A DNA stretch of 32,517 bases, from assembly GCA_020343595.1 (NCBI GenBank), contig CP070802.1:1044814-1077330 (forward strand), read 5' to 3'. Below, piece by piece: positions 15,742 to 25,304 of this stretch. How positions within the stretch are numbered: position 1 is the stretch's first letter; each line of letters begins with the position of its first letter. The notes under the pieces were generated by a model. That model ran no database searches. It was not told where the DNA came from and saw only the letters and a program-made list of their open reading frames with translations. A program made the translations under genes and the position numbers. The DNA comes from Caldifarciminota bacterium (GTDB taxonomy: Bacteria > Hydrothermota > Tepidihabitantia > SM23-42).

Positions 15742-16889
15742 TAAGTATCCTCCAATGCATCGGCGATCAGCGTAACCAACTGGATCGTCTTGATCTTTGC
15801 CTCTTTGCCGGTCTTTTCATCGTTCATAGCGCACTGGAAGTGTATCTCACATTTAGGACAGGAGAGAACCAGTAGATCAGCTTTGGTTTCTTTTGCCTCG
15901 GTGAGCCGGGCCCGTTGGATGCTCTTTGAATAGGTCGAACAGTTCATCCATGCGCTGACGCCACAGCATATCGCGCGCTCTCGACTCCGCGTCATTTCGT
16001 TCAAGCTCAATTCCGGGACAGCAGCAATGGCTTTCCTTGGTTCATCATAGATTCCAAGGTGCCTGCCGAGCCGGCAAGGATCCTGAAAGGTTACAACTTT
16101 TTTTAGATTCTTGAATTTCAATTTCCCGTCGGATATGGCGCCGCTGATTGTCTCGGTGATATGCTCGACATCGAAATCAGTACTGAAATACTTGGGATAA
16201 TCGATTTTGAAGGTGCGATAACCTTCCGGGCATGAGAAGACGATTTTCTTGGCACCGGATTTCTTTATCTCTTCGATGTTGTGCCGTGCAAGTTTCTCAA
16301 AATTCTCCATGTCACCGCTCCAGAGGAGGTCATGACCACAACATCTTTCCTGGGGAAGGACAACCGGCGTAATACCCAAATGATTGAGGATCTTTATACT
16401 TGATCTGGCGGCCTGAAGCGTGTTGACCTTGATGTCGCTGAACAGAATATCGAAGTAGGGCAGACAGCCGACAAAATAAAGCAACTCACCTTTCTGTGTT
16501 GTTTTCAGGTTGCTGTCAATCCAATCGAGGCGTTTTTGTTCCAGCTCAGGTGTTGTCATTATGCGCATCAACGATTGTGCTGCGCCGCCGTGGGAGCAGA
16601 GTGCTTGCTCCCCGATCTTTTTTGCTTCAAGGCGCGTCGTTAGCGTCAGGCCGATGTATTCGATCGCGGCCGGGCAACGTTCATCACATAACTTACAGGT
16701 CAGACATGCCCAAATATTCTTGTCCTTCAATAGATCGAGATCGCCGCTCCTTATTGCTTTGTTCACTAGTATTCGCGGTGAATATCCATGGTTGTACCGT
16801 GATACCGGACAGGTACCCGTGCACTTGCCGCATTCCATGCACAGATATGCTTTTGAATCCTTGATGGCTTTGGCGATCTTGCTATTCAT
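15741..16889 (-). CDS. HdrD-like protein (HdrC and HdrB domains fused)
   Basis: About 382 residues from the ATG at 16889, which overlaps the mvhD stop by eight bases; a GTG at 16913 would add eight residues. Two [4Fe-4S] motifs at the N-terminus (LCMECGKCTGTCP and ACLTCKLCDERCP, about 17-27 and 62-72) correspond to HdrC. Two CCG units follow as in HdrB: FVGC...RCCGHD...FSCPEGY, and QDPC...ICCGVS...SCPKC. The first unit ends CPEG, so one expected Cys is missing and its cluster may be absent or altered. Such HdrD-type proteins also occur in lactate- and glycolate-oxidising complexes, but here the context (giant HdrA and MvhD immediately upstream) makes it the HdrBC part of an Hdr set. Confidence 0.85.
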   Translation of the reverse strand: MNSKIAKAIKDSKAYLCMECGKCTGTCPVSRYNHGYSPRILVNKAIRSGDLDLLKDKNIWACLTCKLCDERCPAAIEYIGLTLTTRLEAKKIGEQALCSHGGAAQSLMRIMTTPELEQKRLDWIDSNLKTTQKGELLYFVGCLPYFDILFSDIKVNTLQAARSSIKILNHLGITPVVLPQERCCGHDLLWSGDMENFEKLARHNIEEIKKSGAKKIVFSCPEGYRTFKIDYPKYFSTDFDVEHITETISGAISDGKLKFKNLKKVVTFQDPCRLGRHLGIYDEPRKAIAAVPELSLNEMTRSRERAICCGVSAWMNCSTYSKSIQRARLTEAKETKADLLVLSCPKCEIHFQCAMNDEKTGKEAKIKTIQLVTLIADALEDT

Positions 16890-17388
16890 TTTCAATCGCT
16901 TCGCTGATGGCACCCAGCCGTTTCTTTATTGACGATGGTCCGAGCCTTCGGATCGTATCGGTGAATTCCTGGGCGACCCTTGCGAATTTGGTCGCTTCAG
17001 CCGATGATATCCAATCGAGTTTGAGACGTTCCTTCTCGATGCCGAGCATCTCGGTGAGTTTCTCGGTCACCTTGTGCACATCCGCGGCTTTTCGCGCGCC
17101 GAACATGTAGTGGCAGTCCTCAAAATGGCAGGTGGCAACAAGAACGCCGTCCGCCCCCAGTTCGAAGGCTTTCAATACAAAGGATGGCGTCACGCGCCCG
17201 CCGCACATCACCCTGACGATCTTTATGTTCGTTGGGTACTGCAACCTGGAGACCCCGGCACCGTCTGCTGCCGGGTAAGAACACCAGTTACAGCAGAAGG
17301 CAACGATCTTGGGTTCGAAGCCTTTGCTGGAGCGTCGGGTAGTTGAACGGCCGGATCGCTTCTTCGTTTTCTTAGCAGCTTGTTTCAT
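16882..17388 (-). CDS. mvhD: MvhD-like [2Fe-2S] adaptor protein
   Basis: A 168-residue MvhD (FrhD-like) protein. MvhD normally transfers electrons from a hydrogenase or formate dehydrogenase to HdrA. The conserved Cys residues are present: AFCCNWCSY (32-36), VMCGGR (62) and ATCHFEDCHY (87, 92). The first 24 residues are a basic Lys/Arg/Ser tail. It begins 62 bases after the giant HdrA gene with a GGAGATGCG ribosome site. No partner hydrogenase is encoded in the window, so the donor here is unknown; the OFOR or the GltD domain are candidates. Confidence 0.88.
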   Translation of the reverse strand: MKQAAKKTKKRSGRSTTRRSSKGFEPKIVAFCCNWCSYPAADGAGVSRLQYPTNIKIVRVMCGGRVTPSFVLKAFELGADGVLVATCHFEDCHYMFGARKAADVHKVTEKLTEMLGIEKERLKLDWISSAEATKFARVAQEFTDTIRRLGPSSIKKRLGAISEAIENE

Positions 17389-17450
17389 CGCATCTCCATG
17401 AGTTGAGTGCTAACAGCAGTATAGGATTATTCTTCTGCATCAACATGCGA

Positions 17451-20400
17451 TCATCCTTCAAACAACGCCTCTAATTGAGCTTCGATCTGTTCGCTTCGGA
17501 AGTGCTTGAGGTCGATGGCGCCGGTTGGACATGCAGCGACACAAGTACCGCAACCCTTACAGAGCGCTTCATTGACGCGTGCGGCAAAACCGCCGTCTTC
17601 TTTTTCAACCAATTCTATTGCGCGGAACTCGCAGACTTCGGCACACCGGCCGCAGCCGCGGCAATACTCTTCGATCACCGTCGATGTTATCGGTGCCAGG
17701 GTGATCTTATCGCGGCTGAGCAAGGCAGCAACTTTGGATGCAACAGCAGACGCCTGGGAGATCGAATCACCGATATCCTGGGGGAACTGACAACAACCAC
17801 ACAGGAAAACGCCTTCGACCGTCGTTTCCACGGGACCAAATTTCGAGTGACGTTCCAGGAAGAATTTATCGGGACCGCGCGGAACCTTGAATAATTCGGA
17901 AAGATGGGCGGAGTCGGCGGCGGGAACCATTCCCACCGAAAGCACGACGAGGTCGACCGGAATGGTAATGTCGGCATCGATATCCGACGACGGGATGGTG
18001 ACGGCTTCTGCTCTGCCCTTGCCAGTGATTGCCGGCTCGCCTTCGTACGGCAAGAAGAGGACACCAAGTTCCCTTGCCTTGCGATACATCCGTTCGGCGC
18101 CTTTTGAATACACCCTGACGCCGCGGTTGAGAATTGCCACATCGATTCCCCTTTCCCTCAGATAGATCGCCTCCTTTATCGCTGCCTGGCAGCAATAGCG
18201 CGAACATCCAGGGTTTCCGTCGTCCCCTCGCGAACCGACACACTGGAAAAAGGCGACGGATCTTATGTTATCGATATCGCCTGAAAGTATCTTCTGTTCC
18301 AACTCCATGTTGGTTACGATATTCGGGAACTTGCCGTAGCCAAAGCACTTTTTTGGATCATAGAGTGCCGATCCAGTGGCTAGCACGATAGCGCCGACCG
18401 TATATTCATTTTCCTTTGCTTCGCGTTTCACCTTGACCTGGAAGTTGCCCACGTAACCAGTGACATCAAGGAGTTCCGTGGAAGTCAGTAGCTCACCGCC
18501 TGCTTTTGTGAATTCAGCGGTGAGTTTCTCCATGATATCCTTTCCTTTACGAAAACTTGGATAAATGCTCGATAGATGCGATACGAGGCCACCGGGAACC
18601 GGCAATTTCTCGATTACTTTGACGCTAAAGCCGCGCTGTAACAAATCGATCCCGCATCGCAGACCAGTGATGCCGGCACCGATGATGGCGACATCCCGGT
18701 TAACCGATAGTTCTTTCATGAAAAGCGGCGCCAGCTTTCGGACCCGCGCTACCGACATCCTGACCAGCTCCTTTGCCTTGTCGGTCGCCTTTACCGGTTC
18801 CTTCTGATGCACCCAGGAACATTGATTTCTGATATTCGCGATGTCAAAGAGATACGGATTGAGACCAACTGCAGTCAATGAATCCTGGAAGCTCATTTCA
18901 TGGGTCTTGGGTGTGCATGCGGCGACGACGACCCGGTTCAGTCTGTGCTCGGCGATCCTCTCCTGAATCTGATGTTGGGCTGTCTCGGAACATGCGAAGG
19001 TGTAGTCTTCTGCGAATACGACATCGGGCAGCATCTTTGCGTATTCGACCACGCCTTTGACATCAACCACCTTTGAGATGTTCGGGCCGCAGTGGCAGAC
19101 AAAGACACCGACCCTTGGTGGGCCCGACACGTCAATTTGTTCGATCTCTTTCTCCTCGATTGGAAGTTCATGCCCTTCCAGGAAACACGCCGCCTTGACC
19201 GCGGCACCACTGGCCTCGGCGATCGAATCGGTGATGTCCTTTGGTCCAGTAGCACAACCGCAGACAAGAATACCTTTCTTCGTTGATTCGAGTGGCATGA
19301 TCGCAGGCTCTGAATTCTTGAAAAAACCATCGTCATCGATCTCGATATCGAGCACTCCGGCCAGTTCTCCGCAGCCTTTCGAGGGGATCAATGCCGATGA
19401 TAGGCATACGGCATCGAACGTCATCTTTCCCGAGTGTCCTTTCTCGTCTTCGTAATGTATGATCAAATTCCCCTGGCCATCGTCAATTACCTTTGAGGGT
19501 TTGCCCTTGACATACTCCACGCCCTTCTCGAGAGAACGATTGTAGAATTCCTCAAATCCCTTGCCAAAGGCTCTGATATCAATGTAGAATACGACAATCC
19601 TGGCGTCTGGATAGTGCTCTTTCAGGACCAGGCTGTCCTTGATGGTGTTCATACAGCAAATACGGCTGCAATAGTTGATATCATGACGCATGTTACGAGA
19701 GCCGACGCACTGGATGAACGCAAAACGCAAGGGCTCCTGTAATTCCTTTCCAAGCGGGAGCTCACCGGAACTCGGGCCATCTTCGCTCATGAGCCTTTCG
19801 ATCTCAAATGAAGTATAGATATTCTTGAAGCGTTTGTATCCGTACTCACTGGCCTCCTTTGGATCGAGATAATCGACACCGGTGGTCACGATGATCGACC
19901 CTACGTCCAGATCGACAAATTCGTCGGTCATATCGTGGACAATTGCATTCGGTTCGCACACCTTCACGCATTCCATGCATTCTGAACAGCCGGCACAGCT
20001 GAGGCATCGATTCGATTCTTTCTTTGCCTGTTCTTCTGAGAATCCCTGGGCGACTTCTTCGTAACTATTCTTCGCCTTATCCACGTCCAGCATGGGCATA
20101 GCCGTTCTTTTCTCAGCCCTTATGTCCTCTGGAATTTCAATATCCTCATCCTTCACCCGATCATCTTTTTTCTTTCTGTTTTCCTTGAGATCCACGCCTC
20201 TGATGAACCGATCGATCGATTCGGCAGCTTCTTTTCCTGCAGCAATCGCCTCGATAACCGTTGCCGGACCGGTGACCGCATCACCTCCGGCAAAGATACC
20301 GGGAATGCTCGTTTGCAGCGTATCCGGGTCCACTGCGAAAGTTCCCCAACGGGTCAACTCAAAATTCTCTTCTTTGGCCAGGAATGAAATGTCGGCCGCC

Positions 20401-21848
20401 TGGCCGATCGCCATTATTACCATATCGAGGTCCATGGTGAATTCCGAGCCTTCTATAGGTATTGGTCTTCTCCGGCCCGAGGCATCAGGTTCGCCAAGCT
20501 TCATTTTGATGCATTCCATGCCCGTGACTTTGCCATCTTTGCCAAGGATCTTCGTAGGATTAGTCAGGTAATGGATCGTGATGCCCTCTTTTTCCGCTTC
20601 GACTATCTCCTCTTCATTTGCGGGCATTTCCTGGCGCGAACGTCGGTAGACAATGAACGCTTGTTCGGCGCCGAGACGTAGTGCGGTGCGCACCGCATCG
20701 ATTGCCGAATTACCACCGCCAACGACGGCCACTTTCTTACCCACCGGCGTCTGGGGATTGTGGACCGCCTTATTGAGAAATTCAACACACATAGTGACGC
20801 CCTGCAGATCTTCGCCTTCGATCCCCATCTGTTTCTCTTTGGCTGCACCAAGTCCGAGAAACACAGCCTTGTGTTCCTGCTGCAGGTCCTTGATGCTGAA
20901 ATCCTTGCCTAGGGCAGTATTGGTCTTGATCTCGACACCCCAACTCTCTATGTAATCCAGATCTCGCTGGAGGGCGGCTTCGGGCAATCTGAAGCGCGGT
21001 ATTGCCCAGTACAAAAGGCCACCGGGATGATCAGTGGCTTCGAACACGGTCGGACGATATCCTCTCCTGGCAAGAAAATACGCGGCCGACAAGCCGGCAG
21101 GACCGGCGCCGACGACGGCAACCTTTTCTTTGTTCAGTTCAGGACTGGGTGGTGGGGTTTTCTGTTCGTGATCAGAAATGAACCGTTTGAGCTGGGCAAT
21201 TGCCAGCGGTTCATCTACGTCCCTTCGTTTGCAGTCCGATTCACACGGATGGGTGCACACGCGGCCGCAGACAGCCGGGAATGGGTTATCCCGGCGTTCA
21301 AGTTCGAGCGCTTCCTGATACTTGCCCTGTGAAATTAGCGCGATATATCCCTGAGCATTGACTCCTGCCGGACATGAGTACCGACACGGTGGTGAGCCCT
21401 TTTTCTCAATCAAGAATTTGTTGGGAACGGCCTGGGGGTACTGACGATAAATTGCCGCCCGCTTTGAAAGTGCCAGTTGAAACTCATCTTTAATATGGAC
21501 CGGGCAAACCGTTGGACACTCGCCGCATCCCGTACATTTGTTCCAGTCGACAAATGTTGATTTGCGTCTGACTTTCACTTTGAAATCCGGTGCCTCACCC
21601 TCGACGCCGACAACTTCGCTGTTGGCGAATATCTCAATGTTTGGATGCCGACCGACATCCATTAGTTTGGGGCCGAGGATTCAGCCCGTACAATCCATCG
21701 AGGTGAAGATCTTATGGATCTGGGATGTTCGACCGCCCAGGCATGGGCCACGCTCGACAAGGTAAACCTTGAAACCAGCATTGGCCAAATCCAAAGCGGA
21801 CTGAACACCAGCCACGCCTCCACCAATGACGAGTGCTCCTTTTGGCAT
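17451..21848 (-). CDS. hdrA: Giant HdrA::GltD::HdrA fusion, selenoprotein (in-frame UGA at 21683-21681)
   Basis: About 1465 residues from ATG 21848 (four bases after korC). Order: FAD Rossmann VIGGGVAG (8-15) without the usual HdrA N-terminal domain; the loop MDCTG-Sec56[13 protein letters not shown]; [4Fe-4S] motif [11 protein letters not shown] (105-115); then an inserted NAD(P)H-type GltD/NfnB-like unit (about 155-550) with Cys set 155, 159, 194-206, FAD motif GAGPAG (247-252), nucleotide motif VVGGGNSA (375-382) and FAGGDAVTG (520-528). A further ferredoxin motif (615-631) leads into the second half of the first HdrA. At 911 a second, complete HdrA starts with its own N-terminal domain ([15 protein letters not shown]), FAD motif GAGITG (1057-1062) and two terminal [4Fe-4S] motifs (1396-1406, 1430-1441). 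The second HdrA lacks the Cys/Sec loop and first ferredoxin insert. Predicted flavins: three, a natural bifurcation hub taking electrons from NAD(P)H. Confidence 0.88.
21643..21660 (-). promoter_or_regulatory. SECIS-like hairpin of the giant hdrA gene
   Basis: Beginning 20 bases after the UGA, GGATGTC-GGTC-GGCATCC folds into the same 7-bp stem and GGUC loop as in the hdrA::mvhD gene. One U-A pair is replaced by U-G, so pairing is kept despite a base change. Position relative to the UGA is identical in both genes. Confidence 0.68.
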
Positions 21849-21851
21849 AGT

Positions 21852-22418
21852 TTATTTATTTCCTTTGTTTGATTGCTTCTTCGCTAAGATCTCTTTTCCA
21901 TATTCATAGCCGCGCTCGAAAGCCTTCAGATTAAGCGGCAGTGCCTTTTCCGGGACCAGGCCGGGCAGGGCCTTCTTCATACTATCGTAGGTGACAAGAT
22001 TGGTTATGGCCGTAAAGAATCCGAGCATAACCACATTCGCCACAATTTTGATCCCCAGTTCCTCCGCAAATCGTGTTGCCGGTATCGCATGGGCGAGGAT
22101 CTTCCCGCGGGGCGGTTTGGGTTTAACGAGGTCCTCATCGTATAACAGCATTGCCTCTTCACCCATTTCTGATTCAAACTTATCATATCCTGCCTGGGAC
22201 ATGGCAACCAGGACATCAGAATTTGTGATGTAAGGGTACAGGACCTTGCTTTCGGATATGACGAGTTGCGAACTGCATGCACCACCACGCGCTTCCGGTC
22301 CGAATGATTGACTCATGGTTGCATACTTGCTATCAAAGATCGATGCTGCCTTACCGGCGATTATCCCGGATCTGATAATGCCCTGACCTCCGTAACCGGC
22401 GAATCTGATTTCAGCCAT
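21852..22418 (-). CDS. korC: 2-oxoacid:ferredoxin oxidoreductase gamma subunit
   Basis: About 188 residues of the pyruvate/ketoisovalerate oxidoreductase catalytic (gamma) domain, opening with the family signature RFAGYGGQGIIRSG and containing SQSFGPEARGG. It binds CoA-side elements and completes the alpha-beta-gamma oxidoreductase. The ATG at 22418 follows GGAGGTGGAA and overlaps the beta2 stop by eight bases; longer starts up to 22469 would run into beta2. Only one gamma exists for two alpha/beta pairs, so it may serve both or form one mixed complex. Confidence 0.88.
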   Translation of the reverse strand: MAEIRFAGYGGQGIIRSGIIAGKAASIFDSKYATMSQSFGPEARGGACSSQLVISESKVLYPYITNSDVLVAMSQAGYDKFESEMGEEAMLLYDEDLVKPKPPRGKILAHAIPATRFAEELGIKIVANVVMLGFFTAITNLVTYDSMKKALPGLVPEKALPLNLKAFERGYEYGKEILAKKQSNKGNK

Positions 22419-23187
22419 TTCCACCTCCCGTCTTTTCAGGGAGCGAACCATGAGGCGTGAATGCATCACCGAGTATTTTCGTGTGCTGGATATTGTATGA
22501 ATCGATGAACGTTGCTCGTTCCTTGTCGGTGAATTTTCCGACGATGATCTTCCCGTCAGCCGTTATTGCTGCGTTCCGCGGGTCCTCGTCGTTCTTCACG
22601 GTCGAATTTTCAAAGTAGAATTGAAGAAGTTCCGAATCGAGATCGGTGACGTATCGGTAATAGCTGGGACCGGGTGCCAGTATTTCGATCATGGACATCC
22701 CTCGTTTGTGCAGTGCCTCGGCGATGGATTTGGCGAGTTCGGCGGTATGCAAAGCAGTCCATCTCGCCGTGTATACTGCTCCACAGGAATTACCGAGGTG
22801 CGGGAAATTGAAGGGTTCTTCGAATGTAGAATAAGGTGAGAATGCTTCAGTTACAACTGGCACCGATTTGCCCGCGACCTTATGGTAGACAAAGCTATTG
22901 ATACAGAGCACGAGCAGTTCCATGTTTCTCCGCGTTCCATGAACAAAGTGATTTCCTCCAAGTGTCATGAGATCGCCGACGACAGGAATGATCTTCAGCT
23001 CCGGGTTACCAAGTTTCAGGCCCGATCCAAAGGCTATTGCGCGTCCGCGCGGTACCTGGAAATAATCGACACCGAGGGACTTGACCGTCTCGGGCTCAAA
23101 GGGGATATCTGATGGAATGCTGATCTTGTTCCGATCCAGGCCAGATTGCTCTATGCCTTTATTGATTGCTTCGATGATTGAATTCAT
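22411..23187 (-). CDS. OFOR beta-like subunit (beta2) without TPP and cluster residues
   Basis: A 258-residue homologue of the beta subunit of 2-oxoacid:ferredoxin oxidoreductase with the fold clearly kept (GRAIAFGSG, GGNHFVHGTRRN, AVYTARWTALHTAEL). The catalytic features are gone. The Mg/TPP motif GDG is VVG (69-71), its closing NN is NS (97-98), the TTHGR segment is QVPRGR, and all four cluster Cys of beta1 (WCPTC, GIGC, SPC) are missing. It is therefore probably a structural or regulatory beta rather than a pseudogene, since the frame is intact and tightly coupled (ATGA overlap with alpha2, overlap with gamma). Confidence 0.85.
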   Translation of the reverse strand: MNSIIEAINKGIEQSGLDRNKISIPSDIPFEPETVKSLGVDYFQVPRGRAIAFGSGLKLGNPELKIIPVVGDLMTLGGNHFVHGTRRNMELLVLCINSFVYHKVAGKSVPVVTEAFSPYSTFEEPFNFPHLGNSCGAVYTARWTALHTAELAKSIAEALHKRGMSMIEILAPGPSYYRYVTDLDSELLQFYFENSTVKNDEDPRNAAITADGKIIVGKFTDKERATFIDSYNIQHTKILGDAFTPHGSLPEKTGGGNG

Positions 23188-24425
23188 TCCTTTAATTTGA
23201 ACCCTCCCTCAAAGACTGATTTCTCAAGCCTGGTTTTGAATTCGTGCACGCCTTCCATTGGTTTTTCCTGGTTTACTGCGAATTCGATCGCATCAGCAAC
23301 ATCGGCTGGATTGTGAACACCGGCACCACCGTGGGGAACGAGTACAACACTGGCGTGACCGTGTGCGCAACGGGCAACGTCGTAAACGACTTGTCCGTAA
23401 TTTATCTCGGGAACGACGAAGGCTTTTGTTTTCATCGCCAGTTCGTTGATCCGGTCATCAGGAAATGGCCAGACGGTAACAAGCCGCAGCGTGCCGACTT
23501 TTATGCCTTTTTGCCGGGCCATTTCGACACCCTTTACCGCGACGCGCGACGATATCCCGTATGATACTACGATCACATCAGCACCGTCGATCCCTTCTTC
23601 CTTCAATTCGATGATCTTGTCTTTGTTGATTCTGATCTTGTCAACCAATCTCCTTATGCAAGCACTCTTGTATTTTTCATCGGCAACCGGATGGCCGTTC
23701 TCGTTGTGAACGACGCCCGTGATATACAGATTTAATCCTTCACCAGCCTTAGCCATTTTTGGCACAAGATCCGGACCGGGGCTGAAGGGTCGGTAATCTG
23801 CCGCCTTGCCAGTGAACAGCCTCCTGGGTTCAACATCGATCTTTTCGGCTTCCGGAATGACAACCTTCTCAGTCATGTGACCAACGCATTCATCCGACAT
23901 TATCATGACTGGACAGCGGTACTTCTCGGCGAGGTTGAACGCTTTGACCGTGTAGTCAAACATCTCCTGCGGCGAATCCGGTGCAATGGCGATGACCTCA
24001 TAGTCTCCGTGTGAACCCCATCTTGACTGCATCATGTCAGCCTGGCCGGTCTTGGTCGGTACACCGGTTGACGGACCGCCACGCTGGATGTTAAGCAGGA
24101 CAAAAGGTGTCTCGAGCATCGCTCCGAAGCCGATCGCATCCTGCATCAGCGAGTAGCCAGGGCCAGAGGTTATCGTCATTGTCTTGGCTCCTGACCAGGC
24201 GGCGCCAAGTATGGCCGAAATCGACCCCAATTCGTCTTCCATCTGAATGAACACGGTTCCAACTTTTGGTCCGCGGTGACACACTGCTTCAAATGCTTCG
24301 GTCGATGGCGTAATAGGATAACCGGCCACGAATTTGCATCCCGCGGCCAGGGCGCCATAACCCGCAGCAACGTCACCGTCTATGTAGTAGACACCCGTCA
24401 GCACACTCTTTGGATCAGCTTTCAC
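23184..24425 (-). CDS. korA: OFOR alpha subunit (alpha2, canonical motifs)
   Basis: A 413-residue alpha subunit of 2-oxoacid:ferredoxin oxidoreductase, which with beta and gamma oxidatively decarboxylates a 2-oxoacid to acyl-CoA, CO2 and low-potential electrons. The active-site segments are canonical: GYPITPSTE (35-43), FIQMEDE, TITSGPGYSLM and QRGGPSTGVPTKTGQAD. GTG start directly after the beta1 stop, with GGGAG six bases upstream. Substrate (2-oxoglutarate, pyruvate or branched-chain oxoacid) cannot be fixed from sequence; the split alpha/beta/gamma layout fits the Kor/Vor types. Confidence 0.9.
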   Translation of the reverse strand: MKADPKSVLTGVYYIDGDVAAGYGALAAGCKFVAGYPITPSTEAFEAVCHRGPKVGTVFIQMEDELGSISAILGAAWSGAKTMTITSGPGYSLMQDAIGFGAMLETPFVLLNIQRGGPSTGVPTKTGQADMMQSRWGSHGDYEVIAIAPDSPQEMFDYTVKAFNLAEKYRCPVMIMSDECVGHMTEKVVIPEAEKIDVEPRRLFTGKAADYRPFSPGPDLVPKMAKAGEGLNLYITGVVHNENGHPVADEKYKSACIRRLVDKIRINKDKIIELKEEGIDGADVIVVSYGISSRVAVKGVEMARQKGIKVGTLRLVTVWPFPDDRINELAMKTKAFVVPEINYGQVVYDVARCAHGHASVVLVPHGGAGVHNPADVADAIEFAVNQEKPMEGVHEFKTRLEKSVFEGGFKLKE

Positions 24426-25304
24426 TTATGCTCCCTTTTTTCCTTTTGGTCTCTTGCCGGAATCCCTTACTTCAGAAAGCCATTGATTATAGCGTTCCAT
24501 GTAGGAGGGCCTTTCACGGTCAACAAACTTGCCGCAGATGATTTTGGTTTGGAATCCGATCTCCAGGTTCTTCGTGTCTTCACCGTGTCGTATTTCGACG
24601 TTATCGTGATAGAACTTCATCATCTCAAGGCCGTCGCCGAGTCGGTTGATCCGGGAGTAGTACATGCCACATGGCGAGATGACTTCAACGACGGAGAACC
24701 CCTTCTTATTCAATGCTTCGGTCAGGGCATTTGTCAATCTGCGAATATGCAATGCCGTGTATCTTGCCACGTATACCGCGCCGGACGAATCCGCCAGATA
24801 GGGAATGTTGAACGGTGGTTCAACACAACCGTACGGTGAGGTCGTAGCATATGCTGCCAGGGGAGTGGTCGGCGCCACCTGCCCGCCGGTCATTGCATAG
24901 ATGAAGTTATTGACGCAGACGACCAGCATGTCGATATTGCGCCGTGCCGCATGAATGAAATGATTTCCGCCGATGGCGATCAGATCACCGTCACCCGAGA
25001 ATACAACGACTTTCGTCTTTGGGCTTGCGACTTTGATACCGGTGGCAAAAGCGATCGGCCGACCGTGTGTCGTGTGGAAGGAGTCGACCTTTACATAACC
25101 GGCAACTCTGCCGGTGCAGCCAATGCCTGAAACAATACTCACATTGTTGGGATCGATATTTGCCTTTTCGAGCGCAGAAGCGAAAGCGGTAACGGCCAGA
25201 CCGATCCCGCAAGTCGGGCACCAGATATGAGGCATCCGATCCATGCGGAGCAGATTTTCCATGGGATGTATTTCACTATTTGTATTGATTCTCTGGGTTG
25301 CCAT
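24426..25304 (-). CDS. korB: OFOR beta subunit (beta1, TPP-binding, canonical)
   Basis: About 292 residues from the ATG at 25304, which overlaps the alpha1 stop by one base (TAATG); a GTG at 25325 is less likely. It has the full TPP/Mg motif (GDG at 104-106 and NN at 132-133, 25 residues apart) and the four ligands of the proximal [4Fe-4S] cluster: WCPTCG (29, 32), GIGC (63) and ISPC (about 212). It should be the catalytic beta subunit of the complex. No delta (2x[4Fe-4S] ferredoxin) gene accompanies it, so electrons may pass straight to the Hdr proteins. Confidence 0.9.
   Translation of the reverse strand: MATQRINTNSEIHPMENLLRMDRMPHIWCPTCGIGLAVTAFASALEKANIDPNNVSIVSGIGCTGRVAGYVKVDSFHTTHGRPIAFATGIKVASPKTKVVVFSGDGDLIAIGGNHFIHAARRNIDMLVVCVNNFIYAMTGGQVAPTTPLAAYATTSPYGCVEPPFNIPYLADSSGAVYVARYTALHIRRLTNALTEALNKKGFSVVEVISPCGMYYSRINRLGDGLEMMKFYHDNVEIRHGEDTKNLEIGFQTKIICGKFVDRERPSYMERYNQWLSEVRDSGKRPKGKKGA

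Noticed and set aside
17418..17443. Internal promoter before the second mvhD (TTGATG and TATACT)
   Set aside because: The boxes are only 14 bp apart, too close for a normal sigma70 promoter and unlike the 16-bp spacing of the others.
18455..18745. Third selenocysteine site in the C-terminal HdrA unit
   Set aside because: The whole Cys/Sec loop is missing there and no UGA occurs in frame.
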